37,533 nt of DNA from Syntrophomonadaceae bacterium (GTDB lineage Bacteria; Bacillota; Dethiobacteria; DTU022): positions 1 through 37,533 of the forward strand of contig PWGX01000002.1 in NCBI GenBank assembly GCA_003554615.1, given 5' to 3'. Shown here piece after piece: positions 1 to 8,583 of the stretch. Position numbers and translations under genes: made by a program. Below the pieces are notes generated by a model. The model was not told where the DNA came from. It searched no databases and saw only the letters and a list, made by a program, of their open reading frames with translations. Within the stretch, counting starts at the first letter, position 1. Every line of letters starts with the position of its first letter.

Positions 1-471
1 ATTTTTTTCATCATTGCAGGGTTGTTGTTTTTGCTGAATATAAAGCATGGCCGGCATAAGGAAGGGGTTAAATCCGGCCTGCGCCAGATGCTGGTTGCCC
101 TGCCGGTTATTCTGCTGGCCCTGCTGCTGTCCGGTTTGCTGGAAGTTTTAATACCCGAAGAATTCATCAAACGCTGGCTGGCCCAGGAAGCCGGAATTAC
201 CGGTGTGTTTCTCGGAACCTTCGGGGGAATGATGATGGCCTTCGGGCCTTATGCTTCTTATCCCATTATCGCTACTATTTATGGTTCGGGGGCGGGCCTG
301 GGGACAACCATTTCTATGCTCTCCGGCTGGACCATGCTGGGATTGTCCAGGATACCCTTTGAAAGCGGATTTCTTGGTGTTAAGTTTAGTTTGCTCCGGA
401 TGGTCCTGCACGCGGTTTTTTGCGTTGCCGCCGGCACTGTTGCCCATCTCTTTGATCTCTTGTTTTTATAG
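1..471 (+). CDS. Permease-family integral membrane protein, 5' end outside the window
   Basis: The frame is open from base 1. The residues before the first possible start (a TTG at base 22) are hydrophobic, and no ribosome site precedes that TTG, so this is probably the 3' part of a longer gene. The visible part has several hydrophobic segments joined by glycine-rich stretches such as GTFGGMMMAFGPY. This pattern resembles the DUF318/UPF0718 permease family, whose members include organoarsenical exporters, but no substrate-defining residues can be recognised. It ends 48 bases before the amidase start. The family name is an impression from sequence pattern only; membrane location is much more certain than function. 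Confidence 0.6.
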   Translation: MFFIIAGLLFLLNIKHGRHKEGVKSGLRQMLVALPVILLALLLSGLLEVLIPEEFIKRWLAQEAGITGVFLGTFGGMMMAFGPYASYPIIATIYGSGAGLGTTISMLSGWTMLGLSRIPFESGFLGVKFSLLRMVLHAVFCVAAGTVAHLFDLLFL

Positions 472-519
472 ATCGGACAGGTGCTTTAAATAAATAAATT
501 GATATGGGAGGAATATAAT

Positions 520-1836
520 ATGTACCTTCATCCGGCCCCCCTTGCTGTGAGTGTGGAGGATTTAATCAACGATAAGATCAATTTAAAAGATTACATTAAT
601 GCTCAATGTGACCGGATCGATAAATCAGACCGAGAAATACAGACTTTGCTACCTGAACCCGAGCGCAGGGAACGTTTGCTAGGCGAAGCAGGATCACTGC
701 AAAATATTTACCCCAATCCGGAAAGCAGACCCCCGCTTTACGGAGCCCTGGTGGGAGTAAAAGATATTTTCCATGTAGAGGGGTTTGTGACCAGGGCCAA
801 TACCAGGATAGATCCGGAAGAATTTACCGGGCCGGAAGCCGACTGTGTTACTTTTCTCCGCCAGGCCGGAGCTCTTATCCTCGGCAAAACTGTCACTACG
901 GAATTTGCTTATTTTGAGCCGGGGCCGACCAGGAACCCGCACAACCTTGAACACACCCCGGGTGGTTCAAGCAGCGGTTCGGCCGCTGCCGTTGCAGCCG
1001 GTTTTTGCCCGCTTGCTTTGGGCACCCAGACTATTGGTTCTGTTAATCGCCCCGCTGCGTACTGCGGGGTTGTCGGGTTTAAGCCCAGCTACAACAGGAT
1101 CCCCACCGAGGGGTTGATTCATTTCTCCCGCTCAGCCGACCATGTCGGCCTGTTTACTCAGGATGTCGGTGGGATGATTCTGGCTGCAGGAAATCTTTGT
1201 TACAGCTGGCAGGAAATCAGCGTAACCTACCAGCCTGTTCTTGGCGTGCCCAGGGGTAAATATCTGGATGAACAGGTCTCTCCGGAAGGGATGAAAGCTT
1301 TTAAACAGCAGCTGGAGAGCCTGCGTAAAGCCGGTTATGTGATCGAAGAAGTAAATATACTGGACGATATTGAAGAAATTACCTACTGGCACCGTAAATT
1401 AGTAGCGGCGGAAATGGCGGATGAACACAGGGATCTTTATGCCCGTTTTGCTGATTTATACCGGCCGCGCACGGCCGAGCTGATTAAAGAAGGGCAGAAA
1501 GCAACGGAAGAAGAACTGGCAACTGCCCGCAGGAAACAGAAACAACTCAGAGATGAACTTGAATCGGTAATGTGGGAAAAAGGGGTCAGCCTGTGGATTG
1601 CTCCGGCTGCACCGGGCCCGGCTCCGGAAGGAATCCAATCTACCGGGGACCCCGGCCTGAACCTGCCCTGGACCCATGCCGGGCTTCCCGCAGTCACTAT
1701 TCCTGCCGGGAAGTCAGGCAATAATCTGCCCCTGGGGGTGCAGCTGGTGGCTCCGTTTATGGGGGATGAACTGCTTTTATACTGGGCCGAGGATATTGCC
1801 GATAATTATCAGGGCTACCAGGCTTTCAGTGTTTAA
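520..1836 (+). CDS. Amidase, amidase-signature (GatA/AtzF-like) family
   Basis: This is a 438-residue hydrolase of the amidase-signature family, which cleaves carboxamides through a Ser-cisSer-Lys triad. The triad is visible: Lys in GVKDIF (about residue 81), the Gly/Ser-rich stretch GGSSSGSAAA (about 148-157), and the nucleophilic Ser in IGSVNRPA (about 174). The ATG at 520 is chosen because GGGAGGAA lies six bases upstream; the ORF-track start at 499 is a TTG with no such site. No gatB or gatC is adjacent and the protein is shorter than typical GatA, so a free-standing amidase such as an allophanate-hydrolase-like or general amide hydrolase is more likely than a tRNA amidotransferase subunit. 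The substrate is unknown. Its 3' end overlaps the convergent gene by four bases. Confidence 0.9.
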   Translation: MYLHPAPLAVSVEDLINDKINLKDYINAQCDRIDKSDREIQTLLPEPERRERLLGEAGSLQNIYPNPESRPPLYGALVGVKDIFHVEGFVTRANTRIDPEEFTGPEADCVTFLRQAGALILGKTVTTEFAYFEPGPTRNPHNLEHTPGGSSSGSAAAVAAGFCPLALGTQTIGSVNRPAAYCGVVGFKPSYNRIPTEGLIHFSRSADHVGLFTQDVGGMILAAGNLCYSWQEISVTYQPVLGVPRGKYLDEQVSPEGMKAFKQQLESLRKAGYVIEEVNILDDIEEITYWHRKLVAAEMADEHRDLYARFADLYRPRTAELIKEGQKATEEELATARRKQKQLRDELESVMWEKGVSLWIAPAAPGPAPEGIQSTGDPGLNLPWTHAGLPAVTIPAGKSGNNLPLGVQLVAPFMGDELLLYWAEDIADNYQGYQAFSV

Positions 1837-2288
1837 GACAGCCTGGCCCCGGAGCGATCGAGTAAAAAGGCAGCCGCCCTGGTAATCATAACCGCCAGAA
1901 TGATGCGGGTGGTCAGGAGGACCACCGGATTGGCTCCGAATACTGCCAGGATGAAAGTATCTTCAACCACGGAGTGGCATATGCTGAGGAAGATACCGAT
2001 CAGCAGCAGATCGCGCTTGTTCAAAGACCCGTCCCTGGAATACTCGATAATCAAGGCAGCCCCTAAGACGATCCCGAAAAAAATACCGGCCAGCATTGGA
2101 AAAGCTGCCTCTTTGGGCAGGGTTAGAAACCGCAGAACTCCTTTAACCCGGGCGGTCATTTTTTCGATAACCTGGTAATAACGGGCGATTTCAATCAAGA
2201 CCAGGATCGGGATCAGGATCAACGCCAACCGGGCAATGCTGAGCAGGCTGTCGATAATGGTATTGAAGAGCAGCGCAAAGATTTCCAT
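1833..2288 (-). CDS. Gate-domain (nucleoside-recognition-like) membrane protein, second of a pair
   Basis: This 151-residue protein is almost entirely hydrophobic, with about four or five membrane segments. The short polar stretch ICHSVVEDT has the (C/S)H..(V/P).E pattern found in Gate domains (nucleoside-recognition family), the fold shared by spore-maturation proteins SpmA/SpmB and parts of nucleoside and ferrous-iron transporters. It begins three bases after the stop of the upstream partner gene (2292-2732), so the two are almost certainly translationally coupled and may form a heterodimer, each supplying one Gate half. The transported substrate is unknown. The pair sits downstream of, but well separated from, the M50 protease gene on the same strand. 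Confidence 0.75.
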   Translation of the reverse strand: MEIFALLFNTIIDSLLSIARLALILIPILVLIEIARYYQVIEKMTARVKGVLRFLTLPKEAAFPMLAGIFFGIVLGAALIIEYSRDGSLNKRDLLLIGIFLSICHSVVEDTFILAVFGANPVVLLTTRIILAVMITRAAAFLLDRSGARLS

Positions 2289-2291
2289 TTA

Positions 2292-2732
2292 TTATCCTCC
2301 CCCGGCCATATTGTAGATCATATTTATAAGCAGTCCGGCTGCAAGGGCGGTAAAAATCCGCAGGATGGCTGCCGCCGGAATTCGCAGGCCCGTATAACTG
2401 CTGACGGCAGTTTCTATAGGCAATTCGTGACAGATTCCAATCATTACGGCCAGGACTGTCATTTGCTGGGTGGTCAAAGTCATGGCGGTAATTGCGCCCA
2501 GGGCGGCGTAAAAATTCACGAAAAAGCTTAGCAGCAGGGCGATCGTTGCTTCACCGGGGAGCCCAAACAGGGCCATGGCCGGGGAAAAGAAACCGGCTAT
2601 CAATTCCATTATGCCAAAGTGGTTGAGCAGGGCTACCAGGCTTGACACGGGGATAATTATTTTAACCAGGAGCCAGAGCAGGTTCATGCTTTTAATTAAG
2701 CCTCTTTTGATGGGGACTACCAGTGCAGTCAT
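2292..2732 (-). CDS. Gate-domain (nucleoside-recognition-like) membrane protein, first of a pair
   Basis: This 146-residue integral membrane protein begins at an ATG preceded by AAAGGAGATG. It has several hydrophobic helices and carries the motif ICHELPIET, the Gate-domain counterpart of ICHSVVEDT in its downstream partner. The match of the two motifs suggests ancient duplication and a two-chain membrane unit similar in plan to the SpmA/SpmB pair. Sequence alone does not separate a sporulation role from a small-molecule transport role. No sporulation gene is adjacent, although an SpoIVFB-like M50 protease gene lies just upstream on the same strand. Confidence 0.75.
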   Translation of the reverse strand: MTALVVPIKRGLIKSMNLLWLLVKIIIPVSSLVALLNHFGIMELIAGFFSPAMALFGLPGEATIALLLSFFVNFYAALGAITAMTLTTQQMTVLAVMIGICHELPIETAVSSYTGLRIPAAAILRIFTALAAGLLINMIYNMAGGG

Positions 2733-2808
2733 GATTGCATCTCCTTTTGCTATAGCTTAATGTAATAATACGTGCTGGAGCTTTTAACAGCATCTGGGAG
2801 ATGGTTAT

Positions 2809-3930
2809 TTACTCTTCTCCCAGGACCATGTGCATTTGGATTAAACGCATCATATCGGTCCTGCTGAGCAGGCCGACCAGTTCACTGTCGTCTTCCATGA
2901 CCAGGGCCCGTCCGATATTCTGGTTGGCCATTTTCATCATCACTTCGGCGGCATCGCTGTCGGGATTTATAACCATGGTTTCTTTAAGCGGGGTCAATAT
3001 ATGGGCTACCGTGGTATAAGGCCATTTTTCCCGCGGCACCTCTTTCATCTCCTGAAGAGTTACAATCCCGTGGGTAGTGGAGCCATAGACTACAGGAAAA
3101 GCCCCGTACTTATAGTGCAGAAAGTAGTCCACCAGTTCCTCCAGGGTCGCATCCGGGGAGACGGTTTGCAGGTTGGTGCTCATAATTTTAGAAACTTTAA
3201 CTCCGGAAAAAGTATCCTTAAACACGAGCTGTGAATAGCTTGATTGGCCGGCCTGGTAGATCATCCAGCCCAGGAAGATAAGCCAGATGCCAAATAAATT
3301 TCCCTGGAAAAAGATCATGACAAAGCCGAGTCCCATGGCAAAGAAAGAAAGCATGCTGCCCACAGTTACCGCGACCCTGGTCGCTTTAAGCATATTTTTA
3401 CCAAAATACCAGATTATTGAGCGAAATAAGCGCCCCCCATCAAGAGGAAAAGCGGGGACCAGGTTGAAAACGGCCATGATCAGGTTGACACGGGCTACAA
3501 AGAATATGGCTTCACTGAAAATTTGCCCCGGCGGCAAAACCAGGTAATACAAACCGCCGGTGATAAATGCCAGGGCAAAGCTGGTTAACGGCCCGGCTGC
3601 AGTTACCCTAAGCTCTGTTTTAGCGCTGGTTGGCTCCGCTTCCATCTGGGCCACTCCTCCAAAAATAAAGAGGGTGATTTTTTTTATGGGAATGTTTTCA
3701 CTGAGGGCGACAAAGGAATGGCCTAGCTCATGGGTTAACACGGAAGCAAATACCAGCAGTGTGGTGATTATTCCGGCTACCCAGTAAACCTGGCTGTTTA
3801 GTCCTTCCACCATTAAGGGGAAATAACCCTGGGCCAGGCTGATGCTGAACAGAAAAAAAATTAAAAGCCAGCTTATATGTATCTCGACCGGGATGTCCCT
3901 GATGTACATCAGGCGGAACGAGTTGTTCAT
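2809..3930 (-). CDS. M50 site-2 zinc metalloprotease with C-terminal CBS pair
   Basis: This is a 373-residue intramembrane protease of the SpoIVFB/Rip3-like M50 family. The zinc-binding HELGH is at residues 67-71 within a membrane helix, and the second motif NLVPAFPLDGG at 156-166 supplies the zinc-ligand aspartate. About six membrane segments fill residues 15-240. Residues about 248-373 form two CBS repeats, which in this family usually sense adenine nucleotides and gate proteolysis. The ATG start is preceded by GAAAGGAG. The likely role is regulated intramembrane cleavage of a membrane-anchored regulator. The substrate is not indicated by neighbours, and assignment to the sporulation pro-sigma-K pathway would be a guess. 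Confidence 0.92.
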   Translation of the reverse strand: MNNSFRLMYIRDIPVEIHISWLLIFFLFSISLAQGYFPLMVEGLNSQVYWVAGIITTLLVFASVLTHELGHSFVALSENIPIKKITLFIFGGVAQMEAEPTSAKTELRVTAAGPLTSFALAFITGGLYYLVLPPGQIFSEAIFFVARVNLIMAVFNLVPAFPLDGGRLFRSIIWYFGKNMLKATRVAVTVGSMLSFFAMGLGFVMIFFQGNLFGIWLIFLGWMIYQAGQSSYSQLVFKDTFSGVKVSKIMSTNLQTVSPDATLEELVDYFLHYKYGAFPVVYGSTTHGIVTLQEMKEVPREKWPYTTVAHILTPLKETMVINPDSDAAEVMMKMANQNIGRALVMEDDSELVGLLSRTDMMRLIQMHMVLGEE

Positions 3931-4043
3931 TTATACTAAGCTCCTTTCTCGATCCTTACATTTATTATATCAAATCTGTTTCCTCAGCAATATACATTGG
4001 CCGTTTTAAACCTGATTACTGCTCTGCCGGTCCTGCCCGCTGT

Positions 4044-5165
4044 TTATTGTCCTTCGAGGGCTATTTTTGCTTCTGTTTTGACTTCTGTATCGGGGTCATT
4101 TTGAAAAGACTTATCCAGGGCAAAAAGTGATTTCTTAGTCTTGATTCGGCCCAGGGACCAGGCTGCGTGCAGCCTGATTATTTTCCGCGGATCATTTTCC
4201 AGCATGGCTGCCAGGGGCTGTTCTGCAACCGGGTCTTTTATATTGCCAAGGGCTATTACTGCATTGCGCTGCAGGGTGGTTTTACCCCTCCACCCGGCCG
4301 AGGTGAGGCCCACAGTAGTTTTGAATTCTTTCTGGGTTATGCGTAAAAAGGGGAGTAAAAGTGGCTCAGCAGGAAAATAGGAAAAGGCCATTTCCGGAAA
4401 TGGGGAACTTGCCACGTCTTTATTGTGGGGGCAGTTTTCCTGGCAAATGTCGCAGCCGTATATGTGCCTTCCCATCAAGGAACGCATGGGCCTGGGAATA
4501 ATCCCGGGGGCCTGGGTCAGGTAGGAGAGGCATAACTGAGGATCGATGGTGTATGGTTCTGTCAGGGCGCCGGTAGGGCAGACTTCCCGGCATTTGCCGC
4601 ATTTCTGGCAGGGGCTTTTTCCCGGTTGATCTGGTTCCAGCTCTATATTAACCAGGATCGTGCCCAGGGCCGTGTAAGAACCGTAAGTAGAGTTGATCAG
4701 GGTGCAGTTTTCGCCGATTAAGCCCAGGCCGGAGTTACGGGCCAGTTCCCTTTCAAGCAGTGGGCTGCGGTCGCATAAAATCCTGTATTCGAAGATCGGT
4801 TTGATTTCTAGCTTTAGCTTTTCCACTATTCTCCGGCATAAATCTTCCACCAGGAGATGGTAGTCCAAACTCCTGGCACAGCGGGCTACTTTCCCGGCCG
4901 GTTCAGCTGTTCCTTTCAGTCCAGGGAGCTCGGGGGGTGCATAAGGGGCAGCGACGGTTATAATGCTCCGGGTTCCTTGTAATAAAGGGGCGGGATAAAG
5001 ACGCCGGGTTATGTAGCTTTCTTCAAACGGAGTAATCCTTTTTTCTTTTCTACGCTTTTCCAGGCGTCCCTTCATGTAAAGCAGCGGTTCAGCAGTGGTA
5101 ATCCCGACCTGGTCTGCACCTGCAGATAAGGCAATTTTTTTCAGCTTGATTTTGCTAACAATCAC
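4044..5165 (-). CDS. queG: Epoxyqueuosine reductase
   Basis: This enzyme performs the last step of queuosine synthesis in tRNA, reducing epoxyqueuosine with cobalamin and two [4Fe-4S] clusters. The N-terminal catalytic region carries the conserved acid in CDRSPLLERE. The ferredoxin-like part has CQKCGKCREVCP followed by CDICQENCPHN. The last roughly 70 residues are HEAT-like repeats (IRLHAAWSLGRI) typical of longer QueG proteins. The start is the GTG at 5165, preceded by AAAGGAGG about ten bases upstream. No other queuosine genes are present, so the gene is isolated here, as queG often is. Length (373 residues) is normal. Confidence 0.93.
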   Translation of the reverse strand: MIVSKIKLKKIALSAGADQVGITTAEPLLYMKGRLEKRRKEKRITPFEESYITRRLYPAPLLQGTRSIITVAAPYAPPELPGLKGTAEPAGKVARCARSLDYHLLVEDLCRRIVEKLKLEIKPIFEYRILCDRSPLLERELARNSGLGLIGENCTLINSTYGSYTALGTILVNIELEPDQPGKSPCQKCGKCREVCPTGALTEPYTIDPQLCLSYLTQAPGIIPRPMRSLMGRHIYGCDICQENCPHNKDVASSPFPEMAFSYFPAEPLLLPFLRITQKEFKTTVGLTSAGWRGKTTLQRNAVIALGNIKDPVAEQPLAAMLENDPRKIIRLHAAWSLGRIKTKKSLFALDKSFQNDPDTEVKTEAKIALEGQ

Positions 5166-5322
5166 TTCAAGTCAGCCTCCTTTGCAGGCGCCCGCCCGCC
5201 TGTTTATTGTATCATTCCCAACAAAAATCCTCACTACCGGTTTAATAGGTAGTTAATTGATGATCGAATACGGTTCAGAAATTGTGGTGCCTGTGATCTG
5301 CCCGGAAACAAGGCGGCATAAA

Positions 5323-5350
5323 AATTTGATCTAATCGTTTTGGATCAATT
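5323..5350. promoter_or_regulatory. Inverted repeat just upstream of the redox-operon promoter (candidate operator)
   Basis: TTGATC at 5326-5331 and GATCAA at 5343-5348 form an inverted repeat with an 11-base spacer, extended on both sides by A/T bases. It ends four bases before the -35 box at 5354. The position suits a regulator that activates from upstream or blocks RNA polymerase. The IclR gene at the far end of the operon is the obvious candidate regulator, but this is inference. Confidence 0.45.
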
Positions 5351-5353
5351 TGC

Positions 5354-5382
5354 TTGACAGCAGTCCGGAAAGGCCTTATAAT
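5354..5382 (+). promoter_or_regulatory. Consensus sigma-A promoter of the nuoEF-like operon
   Basis: TTGACA at 5354-5359 and TATAAT at 5377-5382 match the housekeeping consensus perfectly with an optimal 17-base spacer. Transcription would start near base 5389, about 50 bases before the GTG of the first gene. A consensus promoter this strong normally needs repression, which fits the adjacent palindrome. Confidence 0.85.
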
Positions 5383-5441
5383 TTTTAATACACTAAAACG
5401 GAAAGTAATTTCATAATGTGGAAATATGACGGGGTGATTAA

Positions 5442-5942
5442 GTGACTGCCATGAAAAAAAATACTGTGCTCGGGCTCGAGGTTCCCTGTGGCCCTAATGG
5501 GGTTTCGGTTATTACAGTGCTTCAAGCTATCCAGGGTTATTATGGCTACCTTCCCGAAGAAGCCTTGGAAAAGGCTGCCCGGGAGCTGAAAGTTCCTCTA
5601 ATAGATTTTTATAGTGTTGCTACTTTTTACAAGAACTTTAGATTGGCCCCGCAGGGCCGTCGCGAGGTTGTCACCTGCACCGGAACGGCCTGCCACGTGC
5701 GGGGAAGTGAAAAAATTACTGAAGAAATTTCCCGAACCCTTGGGGTTGATATAGGTTCCACGACTGAAGACGGTGAGTATTCCCTTAAATGCGTTAATTG
5801 TGTTGGCGCCTGCGCCCTGGCGCCCCTGGTAATTGTTGATGGTCGATATTACGGTCAGATGACCTCCTTGAAAGTGCGTAGACTTTTTAGCGATAACCCG
5901 ACCAAGACTGAACAAACAGTGTCTTCCGGTTTAAGTGAGTAA
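5442..5942 (+). CDS. NuoE/HydC-like [2Fe-2S] thioredoxin-fold subunit
   Basis: This 166-residue protein is the 24-kDa-subunit type found in complex I (NuoE) and in multimeric NAD-dependent hydrogenases (HydC/HndA). It passes electrons between a flavin subunit and a [2Fe-2S] cluster. The cluster cysteines are in CTGTACHVRGS and CVNCVGACALAP, and the N-terminal helical part contains the usual YGYLPEEAL. The GTG at 5442 lies five bases after GGGGTG; an ATG at 5451 is the alternative start. It is the first gene of an operon with the NuoF-like, NuoG-like and GltB-like genes that follow. No proton-pumping complex I genes are present, so a soluble cytoplasmic enzyme is likely. Confidence 0.9.
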   Translation: MTAMKKNTVLGLEVPCGPNGVSVITVLQAIQGYYGYLPEEALEKAARELKVPLIDFYSVATFYKNFRLAPQGRREVVTCTGTACHVRGSEKITEEISRTLGVDIGSTTEDGEYSLKCVNCVGACALAPLVIVDGRYYGQMTSLKVRRLFSDNPTKTEQTVSSGLSE

Positions 5943-5968
5943 TATGATATTAAGAGGAGTCCGGCAAT

Positions 5969-7831
5969 ATGGATTTGGAAGCGCCAAAAATAAAAAGCGC
6001 AGAAGAGTTTTTTTATATCCAGCGGAATTATCAAAAGCAGTACCGGGACAATAATCGTTTTATTGTGATTTGCGGCGATACCGGATGTACCGCCAGAAAT
6101 TCAAAGGCGATTCTGGGAAACCTGGATCGGTGCCTGAAAGAAAAAGATTTGAGTGAAACGGTAGGAACCAGGTTTACAGGTTGCCTGGGCCTGTGTGAAA
6201 GCGGGCCCCTGGTAATTGTTTACCCGGAGGAGATATTATACCACAGGGTCATTCCTGATGATATGCTGGAAATTGTAGAAGAAACTGTCCTGGAGGGCCG
6301 GATTATTGACAGGCTTATTTACAGGGATCCGTCCAGTGGCGAAAAATATGCCTATGCCCGGGACCTTCCATTTTACAAAAAGCAGGTCAGGAATTTGCTG
6401 GGTGGCAATTGGAAAACAGATCCCACCAAAATAGAAGATTATATAGCCCTGGGCGGTTACGAGGCCCTGGTGAAAGCGGTCACGGAAATGAGTCCGGGTG
6501 AAGTTGTGCAAGAAGTCAAAGAGGCCCGTTTAAGAGGCCGGGGTGGAGCCGGATTTGATGCCGGCCTTAAGTGGGAAGAATGCTTCAAGGCATCAGGCAG
6601 GAAGTTTATAATCTGCAATGCCGATGAAGGAGATCCGGGCGCATTTATGGATCGGAGCCTTCTGGAAGGCAATCCTCATGCTGTTCTGGAAGGATTAATT
6701 ATTGGTGCGTATGCCACCGGTGCCCGGGAAGGCGTAGTATATATTCGATCTGAGTATCCCACCGCCGTGGAGAAGATCAAGACTGCGATTAACCGGGCGG
6801 AAGAGTTGGGTTTGGTAGGCGACGATATCCTGGGCAGTGGTTTCGGGGTTCAAATCTACCTAAGCATCGGGGCGGGCGCTTTTGTATGTGGTGAAACTTC
6901 CGCCCTTATTGCTTCGGTTGACGGAAGAATTGGGGAACCGGTCCAAAAGCCTCCCCGCCTGGTACAGCACGGCTACCTGGACAGGCCGACCGTGGTCAAT
7001 AACGTAGAAACCTTGGCCAATGTCCCTCATATTATCAAACAGGGAGCGGAAAACTACCGCGCAACTGGAACCGAGGCATCAAGTGGGACAAAAATATTTT
7101 CGCTGGTCGGCAAAGTCAACAATACCGGCCTGGTTGAGGTGCCTCTGGGCATGACCCTGAGAGAGATCATTTTTGAAATTGGGGGCGGTATCAAAGAGGG
7201 AAAAGCCTTTAAAGCTGTCCAGACCGGAGGTCCCTCGGGTGGTTGTCTGCCTGCTTCATACCTGGATCTGCCCACCGATTTCGAGAGCTTAACAGAAGTG
7301 GGTTCCTTGATGGGTTCAGGGGGCATGATCGTCATGGATGAAGATACCTGTATGGTTGATCTGGCCGGGTATTTTTTAAAATTTTTGGCTGATGAATCCT
7401 GCGGGTGTTGTTTTACCTGTCGGGAAGGAATAAACCGACTGCTCGAGCTGGTGCAGAACATATCCTGTGGACGCGGTTCACTCGACCAGCTGGACCTGTT
7501 AAAAGAACTGGCAGAAGTAGTTAAAGATTCAACCTTGTGCGGGCTTGGTCAAACTGCTCCCAACCCGGTGCTGTCGACCATAAAATATTTTGAAGATGAA
7601 TACAGGGCTCATATTTTACAAAATAAATGTCCGGCCGGTGTTTGCCGGGCGCTGATTACTTTTGAGATCATTGAATCCTACTGTAACGGATGCGGTTTAT
7701 GTAAAAAGAATTGCCCGTCGGATGCTATAACCGGAGAGCAGAAACAGACCCATTATATTGATAAAGATCAGTGTGATAAGTGTGGTATTTGCTTTTCTAC
7801 ATGCCGAAATGAGGCAATCTTAAAGCAGTAG
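5969..7831 (+). CDS. NuoF/HydB-like NADH-binding flavoprotein iron-sulfur subunit
   Basis: This 620-residue subunit binds NAD(H), FMN and several iron-sulfur clusters, and has the domain order of HydB of electron-bifurcating hydrogenases. Residues 1 to about 115 form a thioredoxin-like [2Fe-2S] domain (CGDTGC, GCLGLCESG). The NuoF core follows, with LRGRGGAGFDAG (NADH/FMN site, about 187-198), CNADEGDPGAFMDR and GAGAFVCGETSAL. The [4Fe-4S] ligand region has SCGCCFTCREG and the later TLCGLG. The C-terminal tail has two ferredoxin motifs, CNGCGLCKKNC and CDKCGICFSTC. Complex I NuoF lacks both the N-terminal domain and the ferredoxin tail, so a soluble ferredoxin-linked or bifurcating enzyme is favoured. 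It starts 26 bases after the NuoE-like gene, with GAGGAG upstream. Confidence 0.92.
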   Translation: MDLEAPKIKSAEEFFYIQRNYQKQYRDNNRFIVICGDTGCTARNSKAILGNLDRCLKEKDLSETVGTRFTGCLGLCESGPLVIVYPEEILYHRVIPDDMLEIVEETVLEGRIIDRLIYRDPSSGEKYAYARDLPFYKKQVRNLLGGNWKTDPTKIEDYIALGGYEALVKAVTEMSPGEVVQEVKEARLRGRGGAGFDAGLKWEECFKASGRKFIICNADEGDPGAFMDRSLLEGNPHAVLEGLIIGAYATGAREGVVYIRSEYPTAVEKIKTAINRAEELGLVGDDILGSGFGVQIYLSIGAGAFVCGETSALIASVDGRIGEPVQKPPRLVQHGYLDRPTVVNNVETLANVPHIIKQGAENYRATGTEASSGTKIFSLVGKVNNTGLVEVPLGMTLREIIFEIGGGIKEGKAFKAVQTGGPSGGCLPASYLDLPTDFESLTEVGSLMGSGGMIVMDEDTCMVDLAGYFLKFLADESCGCCFTCREGINRLLELVQNISCGRGSLDQLDLLKELAEVVKDSTLCGLGQTAPNPVLSTIKYFEDEYRAHILQNKCPAGVCRALITFEIIESYCNGCGLCKKNCPSDAITGEQKQTHYIDKDQCDKCGICFSTCRNEAILKQ

Positions 7832-7853
7832 GACCGCTAGATGAGGTGAAAAA

Positions 7854-8534
7854 TTGATTAATCTGACCATGGACGGCCTCAAGATTAGTGTGGAACCGGG
7901 TGCTACCCTGCTCGATGTAGCCAGGTTTTACGGGGCTAATATTCCGACCCTTTGCTATGATGAAGCTTTAAGCCCCTACGGGGCATGCCGGTTATGCTTG
8001 GTCGAAATAGGAGAGCCGGGCAAATCTCGCCTGGTTAGTTCTTGCACCTACCCAGCCAGGGAAAAGCTGAATGTAAGGACCAATACCGTGCGGGTAATGC
8101 AGACCAGAAAAATGATCATCGAGCTTTACCTGGCGACGTGCCCATCCTCGAAAACAATTCAGGATCTGGCTTCAAAATATGGTGTTACCGGAGTCCGCTT
8201 TTCACCAAAAAACGAAGAGTGCATATTGTGCGGTCTGTGTGTCAGAATGTGTGAGGAGCAAATGCAGGCAAAGGCGATCGGCTTTGTTGACAGGGGCGTC
8301 AATCGGCGGATCAGCACCGCTTTTGACAGGAAGTCCGAACAATGCCGCCTCTGTGGGGCATGCATGTATATTTGTCCGGTTTGTCAGGCCCGCTGCCAGG
8401 GTCCCAGTGAAGAAAGCACATTATGCAATGCTTGCCTGAACCTTTCACCGCCCTGCCTGGAAAACAACGATCATACTTTGTGCTATATGGATCCCTGCGC
8501 AGCCTGTGAGTTAAAAAAGAAGACCAATCAGTAA
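7854..8534 (+). CDS. Short NuoG/HydA-N-terminus-like iron-sulfur subunit without a catalytic domain
   Basis: This 226-residue protein has a [2Fe-2S] plant-type ferredoxin domain (cysteines in TLCYDEALSPYGACRLCLVE and SCTYP). The region that normally holds the His/Cys [4Fe-4S] cluster is reduced to ATCPSSKTIQDLA with a single cysteine. Two [4Fe-4S] motifs follow (CILCGLCVRMC, CRLCGACMYICPVC). The last 50 residues add six more cysteines (CNACLN, PPC, LCYMDPCAAC) that could bind an extra cluster or zinc. No hydrogenase H-cluster domain and no molybdopterin domain follow, so this is an electron-relay subunit like HoxU. The TTG start is set by GAGGTG five bases upstream. It probably links the NuoEF-like pair to the FMN protein encoded next. 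Confidence 0.88.
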   Translation: MINLTMDGLKISVEPGATLLDVARFYGANIPTLCYDEALSPYGACRLCLVEIGEPGKSRLVSSCTYPAREKLNVRTNTVRVMQTRKMIIELYLATCPSSKTIQDLASKYGVTGVRFSPKNEECILCGLCVRMCEEQMQAKAIGFVDRGVNRRISTAFDRKSEQCRLCGACMYICPVCQARCQGPSEESTLCNACLNLSPPCLENNDHTLCYMDPCAACELKKKTNQ

Positions 8535-8583
8535 GCAGGTCAATTATAATATATTAGTTTAATTATGAAGGGGAGAATTTGAC

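Noticed and set aside
520-1836. GatA subunit of the tRNA amidotransferase
   Set aside because: gatB and gatC are not adjacent, and the length and N-terminus differ from typical GatA; the general amidase call is safer.
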